Assembly (NCBI GenBank): GCA_030268105.1
Contig: BSDZ01000019.1
Coordinates: 1,466,001-1,530,000 of the forward strand
Length of the DNA stretch: 64,000 nucleotides
From: Volvox africanus
Lineage: Eukaryota; Chlorophyta; Chlorophyceae; Chlamydomonadales; Volvocaceae
Reading direction: 5' to 3'
A program made the translations under genes and the position numbers. Below are positions 10,801-21,918 of this stretch, piece after piece. How positions within the stretch are numbered: position 1 is the first letter of the stretch; each line of letters opens with the position of its first letter. The notes beneath the pieces were generated by a model, which worked only from the letters and a program-made list of their open reading frames with translations, did no database searches and had not been told where the DNA came from.

Positions 10801-13800
10801 ACCAGCGCTGCCGCGTTTCGTCGTCCCTGCCTCTTTGTCGGTGACATCGCCGGCTCGTCTCCTCGCCCTCCGTCGCACTCATCTGCAGGTCCTGAGGCGT
10901 TGAGGCAGACAGGGCCGGCGGCGGCGGCGGCGGCGGCACAGAAAGGAGATAGTACGGTCGACACGTCCGTGGGCATGTTCGAGAAACCGACGAATGGGTC
11001 AATGCAATCCGCAACAACTGTGCAAGTGGAGTTAGTGCCGTTGACTCGGATGCGTGGCTGACCGTGGGAAGGTATGTGTATTTGCGTTGCCGTACTATCC
11101 ATGTCCCGCGGCGATGGAGCCTGCCACACGGTGCGAATTTTCTGCGATCCACTGTCCAACGTCAGCTGTGCTGTGGGTAAAAATGGTGCCGACGGCAGTA
11201 CGGCATCGACTGACATACGCGTTGCACCCATGGGAAACACTGTCGATGCCGTACCCGTTGTCGAGGGCGAAACGGAATTGCGCCGTATTATTGAAATTGT
11301 CGTACAATTTGCACGTGACAGACCGTAACCCTGAACGGTGACAGGACGTGAGGGATTTGGGTACACCGTCACACTGCCGCCGCCGCCGCCGCCGCCAGCA
11401 GCGAGTCGTGACGTCGGCCCAATCACCTGCGACAACAGCATGCGGCCGCCACTACTGCCGATAGATCGTACGACAGGTGCCGGTGTCAGATGTTGGCCGT
11501 AAGGGGCCATGCCGGCCGCCGTCGACATGTCATTGATCGCTAACGACTGCACCGTCCCAGTAGCCGTCGCCGTCACCATCGCACTGCTACCGCAGCACCG
11601 CTGTGACGCCGCGGGTGCGTTGCGCAGCGTAGAAGCAAAGGCCACAGCGCGGGAGGCGGAGGTCATGGTGGCGGGCACCCGGGGACTGCCATGCAAGGCC
11701 CTGGTTAGGTCACACGCGGAGGCGCAGCGCTTGGGGAGTTTGCGACGGGGTACGGGCGGCAGCATCGAAGGCGGCAGCGCAATGTTGAAGGTGCTTGTTG
11801 CCTGGAGGAGGGGGAGGGGGAGAAGGAGGAGGGGGAGGGGGAGGAGGGGGAGGGGGAGGAGGAGGGGGAGAAGGAGGAGGAGGGGGAGGGGGAGGAGGGG
11901 GAAAGGCACAGAGAGCCAAGGAATGAGATGGAGTTCGGTAATGCAGTCAAAATGAAAAGAAATAAATCTTAATTATAACTTATGAAATATCTATACACAC
12001 ACGTATACAAAACAAGTACATCTACGAAATAGATCAAGAATACTGCCTAAAACTATTAAAATTTATCTGAATATCTGAATATCTGAATATCTGAATATCT
12101 GAATATCTGAATAGTTATTATTTAATACCCTAAAACGCCCAGTACATCCGTGCACTGGCACTGGCACGGACGCACCAGGGGATCTCCGTGAGGGGGGACC
12201 TCAGCGCCACTGCCCGAGTACAGCACCGAGTCCATCAAATTCATCGCCCTCATGACACCTGAGTCCAAACTGCCGTGGGGAGTGTGTTGGCCACCCGCCC
12301 CGGCTACCAGGCCCAGAAGGGCCGATTGCGGCAGAGATCGGCCGCCGGCGGTAACGGCAGCGGCAGCGGCAGCGGCAGCGGCAGCGGCAGCGGCAGCGGC
12401 AGTCTCTGATGTGGAGGTGACGGCGCAGCGATTGGCCTTCAGTGAGTCATCGGAGTTATCGATAGCTCCTAACAAACTCAGACGGCTGCGGTTGACAGTA
12501 AGATGGGGGGGCCGGGATCCCAGGCTATAACCACGTGGACGCTGCAGCCGCTGGTGGTGGTGGTGGTGGTGGTGATGCTGGTGGTGGTGTGAGGGGCCGC
12601 TTTCATCCAGGGAGGGGTGCTGCCGCCGCACCGGCGGCGGAGCCTGAGGCCGGAGGTACATCTGCATCTGCGCCTGCGTCAGGCCGGGTCCCTGCCCCGG
12701 CCTCTGGCCGTGCGCCTGTCCTGGTCCTGGTCCTGGTCCTGGCCCTGGCCCTGGTCCGCTGACGCCGAGCTGAAACAGTGCCGCCCCCGCCGCCGCCGCT
12801 CCCTCCATTAGCAGTGGTGGTGATGGTGTTGGGGGGGCTGCTGATGGCGCTAGGAACGCAACTGCCGCAGGTGACGACGCCGACTGCACACATTCCGGAG
12901 ACACATGGCTGTGGCTGTAGCGTCGGGGGGTGCTACTGCCACGTGAGCTTGAGGTGACGTGTGCGTAGCTAAGGGCCTTACGGCTACTGCCGTCCCGCTG
13001 GATCCGCAGCAGGCGTCTCATGGAAAAGGTCACAGCTCCAAGCGACGAGGCGCGCCTACCTTTCAGACCCTTTTCAACCGGCTGTTGTTGTTGTTGTTGT
13101 TGTTGCTGTTGCTTGTGGTGGTGGTGGTGGTGGTGGTGATGATGATATTGGTGATGTGGCGGAAGCGACAATTGCGATTGCAGCTTTTGTGGAGAAGGCA
13201 GGGTATTAACGCCGCTGCTCGCAGACGGTGGGGAAGCCCATGGAGGAGCACGAAAGGAGCGGGTGGGGGCCAACATGGATGCCTGGGAGGCCGTCGCGCC
13301 CGCGGGCAGCGACGACGCCACCGACGCCACCGACGCCGGCACCACGACATGGCTACTACTGCTGGAAAACATGCGCTGAATCCGCCGGATGCTACTGCGG
13401 CTGAACCCACCATCGCCGCCGCCACCGCTGACGACAACGGATGTGACGGTGCCGCCGCCGCCGCCGTTACTTGGCATCTGGGTTAGTCTTGGCGCGTCGG
13501 TGGTTAGTATATCGTTGGTAGTGTGTCGTGGAGTGTATGGCCCCGGCACGCCCGCAAAGCTGCGCGGTGTGGACAACGAACTTCCTGCCGTACATATATG
13601 TATGTGGGTGGAACGGGTTGAGTATGTTTACCCTTGTCTGTCGCTTTTCATAGTCATTCCAGCCCCTTAGTCATTACTTAAAATATTATCCGAACTGTTA
13701 CAAGACGCCCTTGGCAAGTGAACGACATATTTATCTTCGAGGAATCTTTTAAACCATCACCATGATGTAATGATGTACTACATATGCTTTCCTTCCGTCA

Positions 13801-15450
13801 TCGTACAATCCAAGCACGTATTCTCTGTCTGCTCTTCTCGCCATGGCGGCGTTTTTTTCCCTAAAGCTACTCCTCCCTGAAACCCCCTGAACTCCCACGC
13901 GAGGTTCAGTGTATGTACGACATCTAGGCTAGATGTCGTACATACACACATACAGAAACGCGCTTCTCGCGCCCTTCACCGCTCACCCCTGCCGCCACCG
14001 CAGCTGCCAGGAGCCTTGCTGCCGTTGGCGCCAAAGCTGCCGCTGCCACTCGCAAGGCCCCTCGGCGTCGTTGACTCGTCCTCGTCAAACCTGTCGACCC
14101 CCACTGCCGTACCGTCCGGGCGGACCGACGTCGGCGCCACCGCAGCCACGGCCGCCGCCTTAAAGGCTTCAGTTATATTAATGAGTTCCGCGGTTTCTAC
14201 AACCGTTCCTGGATCTGGATCCGGAATGGGATCCAGATCTGCCTCCCGATCTCGTCCCAGGTTGATTCCTACCAGGCTGGGAGGCACTCGTACGACGCCT
14301 GAATTGGAGGGCCGGTGGGCGGTGCCAACACTCGCAACTGCCGAACATCAGAAAAAGAATGAATAAAGGACCCATGGGTCACAGGAACACTCTCACGAGC
14401 AGATCGGTAAGATGGAAACTAGGGTTAAGGGTTTTAGGGCTTAGAAGGCACGGGTTGTTTTCAGAGTAATGATGCGGGAGACGGGGTTAACAGCCGACGG
14501 GGTTAACATTCCGCACCTACAGTCAGCTGAAACCAAAGAGACAAAACACATATCCCTTCTCGCAAGACTCCCAACTCCCGGCGCCGCTTGCTCCTCTTGT
14601 GCCACGCCTTCAAAATGTGAATGACGATCTGAAAGGGATGCGAAGCCGTCTTCCGTACACAGCAAATACCCCAAACCCCGCTTACAGGCCTACCCTTCCC
14701 CCTTCCCCCCCATATCGGAAAGCTCTGGACCCTTCTCTCTTATCTTCTCTCTCCTCCCCCACCTCCATCCCCCCTCTCCCCCGTCCGGTCTGTCGTTTCC
14801 GTCATTTTTCTCCACAACCCCCATCCCTTCCCTTCCCGTTTCCGGCCCCCGACGCCCCCCTTCCCCCAGCCCCCCCTACCTTTCCACACTCGGCCCATGC
14901 CGCCCTCCATGAGATCCGCCAGCATTCGCTCGAGCTTGCTCTGGTCCAAACAGAAAATGTGCTCAAGCAGGCTGCCCCCTGTACCCATCTCGTCCCCCAC
15001 TTCAACCACCATGACCGTTTTCGACCCACCCAGGCCTCCCGTCGCTGCCTCGGGTCTATCTGAGCCCGGCGGCAGCGGCGGCGGCAGCGGCGGCGGCAGC
15101 GGCGGCGCTGCTCCGTTGCGGCCACACCCACCAGCGGCAGTACGACCCGCCTTGATCCAATGGCCGCCCCCAAGGCCGTGGCCGGTTGCAGCTAAGGACT
15201 CCTCACTGGGCAGGTTGCTGGTACCGACTCGCGGGCCCATGTACCGTTGGGAGTTGAGGTTTTGGTGCAGCACCTGGCGGCTCTCCAACGAGAAGACGGT
15301 TATTATGGCGGGAGTGACATTGCAGATCTGCAGAGACGGAAAGGAGGCGCAGGGAGAGGAAGGAACGTAATGAGACATGAGGGCAGTACCAACAAGTGAC
15401 GATGAGGAGGAGGAGGAGGTTGATGTTATTGATGTTTGTGGTGGTGGCAT
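4830..15450 (-). CDS. PAS-domain guanylate cyclase (class III), 5' end uncertain
   Basis: It is predicted to make cGMP from GTP. Exons that join in phase are 15327-14880 (possibly extended to an ATG at 15450), 14298-13987, 13584-12176, 11801-9414, 8947-8832, 8230-8101, 7823-7796, 7274-7168, 6877-6743, 6367-6235, 5832-5687 and 5066-4830, about 1860 residues. The first exon is a PAS domain split by a Gly/Pro-rich insert ([20 protein letters not shown] to [17 protein letters not shown]). About 1250 residues of low-complexity linker follow, then the end of a second PAS and the cyclase linker ([20 protein letters not shown]). The catalytic domain has both metal aspartates ([16 protein letters not shown]) and the transition-state Asn/Arg ([10 protein letters not shown]). 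The base-selecting residues are Glu (VETIG) and Cys (CLFGD), which in this family mean GTP rather than ATP. No signal peptide or membrane segment was found, and upstream exons may be missing. The C-terminus ends inside the minisatellite. Confidence 0.88.
5598..5672. repeat. 14-bp G/C-skewed minisatellite in cyclase intron
   Basis: Four or so copies of a CCACCCTCCTAACC-like unit on the plus strand. On the cyclase transcript this becomes runs of GGG and GGGGG starting about 15 nt after the 5' splice site at 5687. The runs could form a G-quadruplex. Confidence 0.8.
6460..6485. repeat. interstitial telomere-like repeat in cyclase intron
   Basis: Three TTTTAGGG/TTTAGG units on the plus strand, located between the cyclase exons 6877-6743 and 6367-6235. 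Confidence 0.8.
8333..8514. repeat. (GAGAGG)n hexanucleotide array
   Basis: About 30 uninterrupted GAGAGG units (pure purine on the plus strand). The array lies in the cyclase intron between exons 8947-8832 and 8230-8101. The open frames across it (Gly-Glu, Arg-Glu, Ser-Leu repeats) follow from the repeat and are not genes. Confidence 0.95.
12063..12113. repeat. 8-bp ATATCTGA tandem repeat in cyclase intron
   Basis: About six copies of ATATCTGA in an AT-rich stretch. It lies between the cyclase exons ending at 12176 and beginning at 11801. The same intron ends in a long pure CT tract (on the transcript) that serves as an extreme polypyrimidine tract before the acceptor at 11802. Confidence 0.9.
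13909..13947. repeat. perfect hairpin, 18-bp arms, 3-nt loop
   Basis: The arm GTGTATGTACGACATCTA is followed by GGC and its exact reverse complement. It lies in the cyclase intron between 13987 and 13584, about 40 nt after the 5' splice site. It could be a structured RNA element or a short inverted-repeat insertion. Confidence 0.9.
14421..14443. repeat. interstitial telomere-like repeat in cyclase intron
   Basis: A degenerate tract AGGGTTAAGGGTTTTAGGG on the plus strand, between the cyclase exons 15327-14880 and 14298-13987. Confidence 0.7.
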
Positions 15451-18400
15451 GAAGTAGCTACTGCAGTGATAAGGAAAGAAGGAGAAGCAGGGGCGGAAGA
15501 AAGCGGGATGGGGGAGAGGGGCAGAAAGAGGTGGAGGAGATGGGGAGGAGGAGGAGATGGGGAGGAGGAGGAGGAGGGGGAGGAGGAGGAGGGGGAGGAG
15601 TTGGGGAGGTGTGAAGCAGGGGAAAGTGTGTTTTCCCGCCTTTTAGTTTGTGGATGGTAGAGTCCAGGGAAGGAGGTGAGGTCCAGCGCGTCAGGTCGGG
15701 GAGGAGAGAGGAGGTGCGGGTAAATAAATACACATCAAATATCGGCATGTGGGGCTCCGACACAGGGATGCGAAAATGGGCAGGGAAGCGGCAGGCGGTG
15801 GGGCAAAATATGTAAACAGTTCGGACAGGGTGAAGACCTTACGTGAAAGACCAAGATGAGATATGACGTCGCAGCCGGGCTCTTATGACTAGGGATATTT
15901 GACTTTGTTGTTGCGCAACGCAGCCTGTCGCAGAAGCAGGCGCTCTGTTTGACCAAACATTGTTTGACTCACCATGGAATCTCGAAGCGTGGCGGGATGT
16001 GCGTCATTGTCGAGATGCTGAGTTTGTGCCTGTAGGCCATTTCTCTGGTGAAGTTTTGGCGTGTCGCGAGGAAGGAACGGACAACGGAGTTTAACGTGAT
16101 GTCTTAGGTGCGGTTGCGGAAGAATAAAACATACTTCATATTCGAAAACTACATGATTATAAGTATAATAATTATTGCAACTCATTTAAAGGAATCAGTA
16201 GCGACGCTTTGTGAGAAAGAAACGCACCAGAAGGTAAGTGACAAGGTATGAGTGGAATGGAACAAAGTGATCCCTGATCCTGAGCACTAAAGATTTCATA
16301 GCGATAGAGAAAAGCTTTAATAATAATGAACCACAAACCCGCGCACCGCGTCTGTTGCAAAGGCTGAAGTCAAAAGAGGTTCCTCCGAAGTGAAAGCGAC
16401 CACATTGACATATCGCTGTTCTGGACTACACCGTGCCGCCCCTGTTTGGCATCTCGCGCTGGCGAGATCCCCCCTAAAACAGCCAAGTACGTCCTGAAGC
16501 CGACGCCACGGCGACATTTATTCTGCTTGGCGGGAAGATAATCAATTAAGAGTTCCGTATACCCATGCAATTCTATTGTTTATACAAATATTATTTTTAC
16601 AAGAAATGTGGTTCCGACATTATATTCGTAGACAGATTGTTCACCCGTATGCCAAGTGCAAGTTATACGAACTTATAAGTTCCAAATGCTTCACATGAGC
16701 GCTGATTAGCTGCGGGAATAACTATAAAGGTTTGAGCGGTTGATGGCTATTAGAGGACGTATGGCGATACTATGGACGAGCGAAGCCACGTCGCCATCCG
16801 CGTTGGACATGGCGCTATCGCGAAATACCAGGGATGGATCCGATAATAATTACATTATTTTGATAACTGCAGATTGTGACAACTAGGCAATCCACTTATT
16901 CCCAGCTATGCTTCCCGTAAACAACTGCAAGCAATGCTTAGTACGGCGTTTCAAAGTCCTCAGTTGACCGTTGCAATAATCCTTTCACGTCGCCGGCAGC
17001 CGGTCCCTCCACCCAGAGCAGTCAGTCATTTCATTCCAAAAATTTAATAATTGATAGCGTCCTGGAGCTGTAATCCATTTCGACAGGAACGCACGAAAAA
17101 TACCACTGGCATTGTCTAATGTACGATACTGTTGCTTTTCTGCAGCTTAATGCCTTCGTAGTATGTTGATAATGAATTCCGATGCATAAGAACTCCTCCG
17201 CGACGGCCGTAATTGTTAAGTTCCAATGAAGAGTTTTGGGTTTTGAGTTATATTGTAACCGTCTGGAACCGTTATTACATAGAATACCGTCCTTGCGATT
17301 TGCACATGTATCCATCGACTAATTTAGTCACCAAACAGCATGCTCTTGTGACTGCACACTTTGATGGGAGCTTACAGGAACAGGCGAGGCTAATACGCGT
17401 ATTTGGTGCCCCTCAACAACATAGGCGGACAGGCTCCAAATACATAAACATAATTGCTTGCATATGGAAAGAATTGAAATCTGAAAATGGATTGGCTCTT
17501 GCAGATGAAGTAATGAAGTAAACGTAAAAGTCCGCGCGGGTACATATCATTAGGTCACATAACCCATTACCTTATTGGAGTATGAAGTCTGGCTCTTATA
17601 CGATGCCGTATGAGCGGTTATGCAACGGTCTCAGTACTCATACTGCTTTAAGTAATTGTACTCATCATGATAAGGCATTAGAATCTTAGGGAATTTTAAT
17701 AATGGAATTATTTTGAAAAAAAGCAACTTTCCCGCACCCCCCACCCCCCGAAACCCACGTACTGCGGCCCAATCACACTTTGCAAGAAGCCTGCAAGGCA
17801 CTAACACGATCCACAGCCCGCGTGTTCCTTTGACATCCCTTAATCATGGTTGTCATGTACGTAGAGTTCGTATCTGGTAAGGACATGGAAAGTGTGAACA
17901 GAGACGTTTCTATCCGTAAAACGCGGTTCACGGCACATTGTTGAATAAACTTCACGTTGCAGCATGCGTGGTATGCTGCAGTGCTGCAGTGCTGAAGCGA
18001 ACCCTCGCTTGAACCAGACGTCAGTGTCAAAAAGGACGCAGTACATAGCGGCATGTGGACAGTGGACGAGCTCAGAAAACCCCGGGCACGCGCCAAGTAC
18101 GGCATCACGAATGTACGCAACCGTGAGATGACCTCAACATAATTGTAAGAGAGATAGTTGGGACCTCCAAATAATAGATAGGTAGTCATAGCATATATAC
18201 TGACGCAGGTCTGGTGCCATATTCGGTATATTTTTTATGTACGGTACATACAGTATTAATCTGTACGGTACATTGTGTATTACCGTATAGGTCGTATCAT
18301 ACGTAATGTAATACCATACATATCATCAGTGAATGGCCAACCGTCCGAGTTCCCGCGGTGCCCAATTGATGGCAGCTGCATTATTATTTTATTATTATTA

Positions 18401-19816
18401 TAATTATGACGCAAGTTAGAGCAAGCGGATGCACAACCCATGTGCATGGCCGCTTCTGGATGGTTTGTGCGTCGTCAAAATCAAGGGAGAGTCTCCTTTG
18501 ACCTCTCTGATCGAAATAGACTCGTAAGCTGCAGCCAGCGGACCCAGTAGGTACCGTGCGGGCGCTTAGCAGCACCATACGCTGTAGCGCAGCGGGCGGC
18601 ATTGCCGGCGTGTTATCATTCTTGGTGCTGCAGATATGCACGCATGTCCCCGTCCGCAAACCGACCGGCCCATCCGTCATTTTTACCGGCATATACAGCA
18701 GAACCACTTATGGTGACCATCTTCCTTATAAAAAAATGTCTTCCTTCTTTTCCGGTTTCGGTTTTAGGGTCCCTTACATGTTATGCAAGTAAAGTTGTGC
18801 ACATCGTATCCTGTCATGTCACATCGTATCCTGGATGTACGGCAATGCGGTACATGTACCACATGGCATTCCGGTCTGGGTTGCCCCGTGCAGTCTAAAT
18901 TTATATTATATTCGTACGACGAAGAAGTCTCTGCATCTGTACCCGCGTGATAACTGACAGGTCTGCTTGAACGTTGAGCAACAGTTAACGAGTTCAATCG
19001 TTTGGATTAGTTGCAATATAGTTTGACAGTTAGGACTTGCTGAGATGCTGATTTCTGAATCATCGATAGTTGCATTGGACAAAGCAGTTGAGCAGTTGGG
19101 CAGTTTAAATTATGGAAGGCAAGTAACCAGGTCGGCAAATAACGGGCCTTGGCCCTGTTCCTTCCTAGCCAGGTAAGTAGGTAATGTCCGTGGCAGTCTA
19201 AGACTGGACTGTTTAGCAAATCGCTTGGAGCAAAAGAATTAGAGACATTATGGAATCGCTAGCTATTCCGGGTCATTTTAACAATTTCACATTGCACCGT
19301 GTCTCCGGGTAATGGCGTGCAAGGGCGGGTGTGCAAATTAACACCCGATGGTGCTACGTAGCCTCTCAAGCCCTCCCGAGCCCTCCCTAGCCGGGTTTCA
19401 ATCCACAGGACGGTAGTGGGGTGCAAGGGCCATTTCCGAGTGGACCGACGAATGACCAACAGGAAAGAAAGAGACATCCGCGTGTGACAAGGGCAAGGAT
19501 AGGATAGAAGCAACAGTAGAGCGAACGGGCGGAGCAGGCGGGGCCCTTAGTCAGTTTATTGTTAAGTTACGGAAATATATCAGTACGGCAAATGCGAATT
19601 CGAGCTACCAATACTCAAACAATCCCCTGGCAACGTTATTGATTAGCTAAATGTTTATATTTCATTGCCACTGTGTCAAGAAAGGTAACTAATTCCGTTA
19701 TGTCGCGAATACTGGGCTCCTGCGAGCTGCCGTGATTTCGTTCATACATCATTCAGGCTTGCGCACAAACTGCAGTAAGAAGATTTATCATTCAAAGTCC
19801 TCTATAATAGAGAAGT
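15451..19816. other. no gene recognised; upstream of cyclase
   Basis: The 5' exons of the cyclase would be expected here on the minus strand if the gene encodes an extracellular and membrane region. I found no signal peptide, transmembrane or upstream PAS exon that joins in phase. The first few hundred bases are G/A-rich, with GGAGGA runs near 15530-15600. The rest is AT-richer, with only short frames of unremarkable translation. Confidence 0.5.
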
Positions 19817-21918
19817 ATGCCGCAACTTCTACGGGCGATTCGGCCGATGTTTAAAACTGACCGCTGGCGGATATGCCGCGATGATGTTGTGTATATCTTG
19901 AGTGGCCCTGACAAGGGAAAGACGGGCAAGGTACTTGAGGTCGTAAAGGATCAGCGTGTTCCTCGTGTCATCGTTGAGGGTCGCAACCTGGTGAGGAGAC
20001 GTATACAAAAAGGTGCGTCGTGTGATATATTGATTTTTTACATTTTGTTTTAATCATCTTATGCAGCGGAAGAAAAAAATTCGAACGGGACCTGGTGATG
20101 ATGATTACTTCGTGGTCACCATGGAGGTAGGAGACCAACATGGATGTCATGCGTTGAAGTCTGCGGAGCTGGGACTGTCGTCTGCGTTTCACTCACGGAG
20201 ATCAGCACATGTTCCCATCATAGCTCCCAAACCCTTTGCCACAGGCCCCCCTCCACTATAGTCAGGTCCAAGTAGCAGATCCAGAGACGGGTCGACCTAC
20301 TCGAGTAGTCTTTATGTTCACGCCGGATGGCAAACGGGTGAGCAGTAATGGGCCAGGGGAGCTGGCAAGCAGGGGGAACTTGAGACACGCAGGGGTGTCA
20401 GTATTGCTTATGCCGATGATGGCCGCGTGGATGATAATGATAATGATGATGATGTTGATGATAATATATCGTTGTCTTCCTGCGTACAGAGGGCTTGTAT
20501 CTTCGTCAATAATAACGTTACCGTTTCTCGTCCCCCGCCACTCAACCCTTTACCCTTCCTGCATGTTGTGGACAGGTCCGTGCTCGCAAGGTTCCGAACC
20601 CCACCATCAACGACATCATCCCTACACCGCCAGAGGATCCCGACCCACGGGCCGGCCTAGGTGCGTGGGCATATCGACCGGCCTGGTATTGCTGTGAGAC
20701 GAGACATTGTTGGCCTGTTTGGCTGTGCCGGATTGTCCATCTAGCTGTCTCTGTGTCTGTCTGTCTGTCTGGCTGACTGGCTGTTTCCGCTGGGCCCTAT
20801 GTTTGGGTATGTTATATAAGGAGTTGGGCCTGGATCTGAGGCCAAGGGGCACAGCCAACACTGCTCTCCATATCCTACAACGGAAAGACCGCGATGGGGA
20901 GAGGCCGCGTGGGGAGCCGCTATCATCCCGTGTTCTACCAAGGGCGTTCACGTGCCTTTCTCTTCGCAGAGGGCGCCCTCCTACCGGCAGAAAGGCCCTC
21001 GAAAAGCAGCAAAGAAACCGACCCGAATACTTTCCAATGTACAAATATGCAGCATGGCACGGCTGCTGAACCTCCTGGCGCCCATCTGCACCATCTGGGC
21101 GTTTCCAACCTAAGAATAGCGCCGCTATGACTGAGAGAAACGGCAACACTCTAAACGAACGATATGAAGGAAGGCACGAGGTTGCGACTGTGTCTTCTTG
21201 TCCCAGTGTCTCTGTGTCTGTGACTGTGTCTGGACGTGTGTCCTGGATGGACTTTGCAGTGCCACAGTGGATTCAAAAGAGATCGCATTGAGCAGTATTG
21301 AAGAGATCCACCTTCATTTCGATTGTTATCTGATTCTGCCGGTGCTTTCATCCTTCTCCCACTTCTTCCGCCCCCTCTCCTCCATGCACATGAACTACCG
21401 CAGTGGGAGCTAAAGATACTCCCGCACAGCTTGCGCGCCAAGGCACCTACCTGCCATCTGCTGGCTTTCCCTTCCGCGTTCGCAATCTTGAGCGGATATG
21501 GGCAGGGTTGCACCCGGACGTTCCCTCCTCGCCGCCACCGATCACTGAGGGAGACAACGAGAAGGGTCGCGTCGGCCGTGTAGGTGGCGGAGGCAGTCGT
21601 GTCCTCTTCCCATCGGCATTGCCGTCGTCGCAATCACCATTATCGGCCGGATCAGGGATCAGGGGACTGTGTACCGCAACGTCGTCGTCGTCGTCGTCAA
21701 AACTTGCAGCGACTGTGCACTCTGAGCTAGGGGAGGGGGGGTTAGGGGACGGGATGCTCCGAGACGACGACGCCCCACATATGCTGCCGCTAGCAGCTTC
21801 ATTCGCACTTACTGGGCTGCGACAGCAACTATGCGGGGAGGGGTCAAGAGAAGGGGGGATAGGGAATAAGGGGCAGGGCTTCCCCCGTCGCAGCTGCTGT
21901 GGAGGGGCCGCCGCGTGA
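19817..21918 (+). CDS. mitochondrial ribosomal protein uL24
   Basis: Large-subunit ribosomal protein L24 of the mitochondrial ribosome; in this family the N-terminal KOW domain helps start rRNA folding. Five exons join in phase: 19817-19990, 20067-20126, 20245-20337, 20576-20660 and 21404-21918, about 308 residues. The KOW core is clear in exon 1 (ILSGPDKGKTGKVLEVV, then VPRVIVEGRNL). Exons 2-3 carry the conserved VTMEAPLHYSQVQVADP and GRPTRVVFMFTPDGKRV. Exon 5 begins with GAKDTPAQL, which matches the GPKDTP motif of plant mitochondrial L24. The lack of a long chloroplast-type transit peptide also favours the mitochondrion. An alternative exon 1 end at the GTGCGT 26 nt downstream fits the next exon's phase less well. 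The last ~110 residues are Ser/Gly-rich and beyond the usual family length, so an unseen intron is possible there. Confidence 0.85.

Noticed and set aside
13063..13486. Alternative frames across the poly-His/poly-Gln part of the cyclase
   Set aside because: Shadow frames of the trinucleotide-rich exon 13584-12176.
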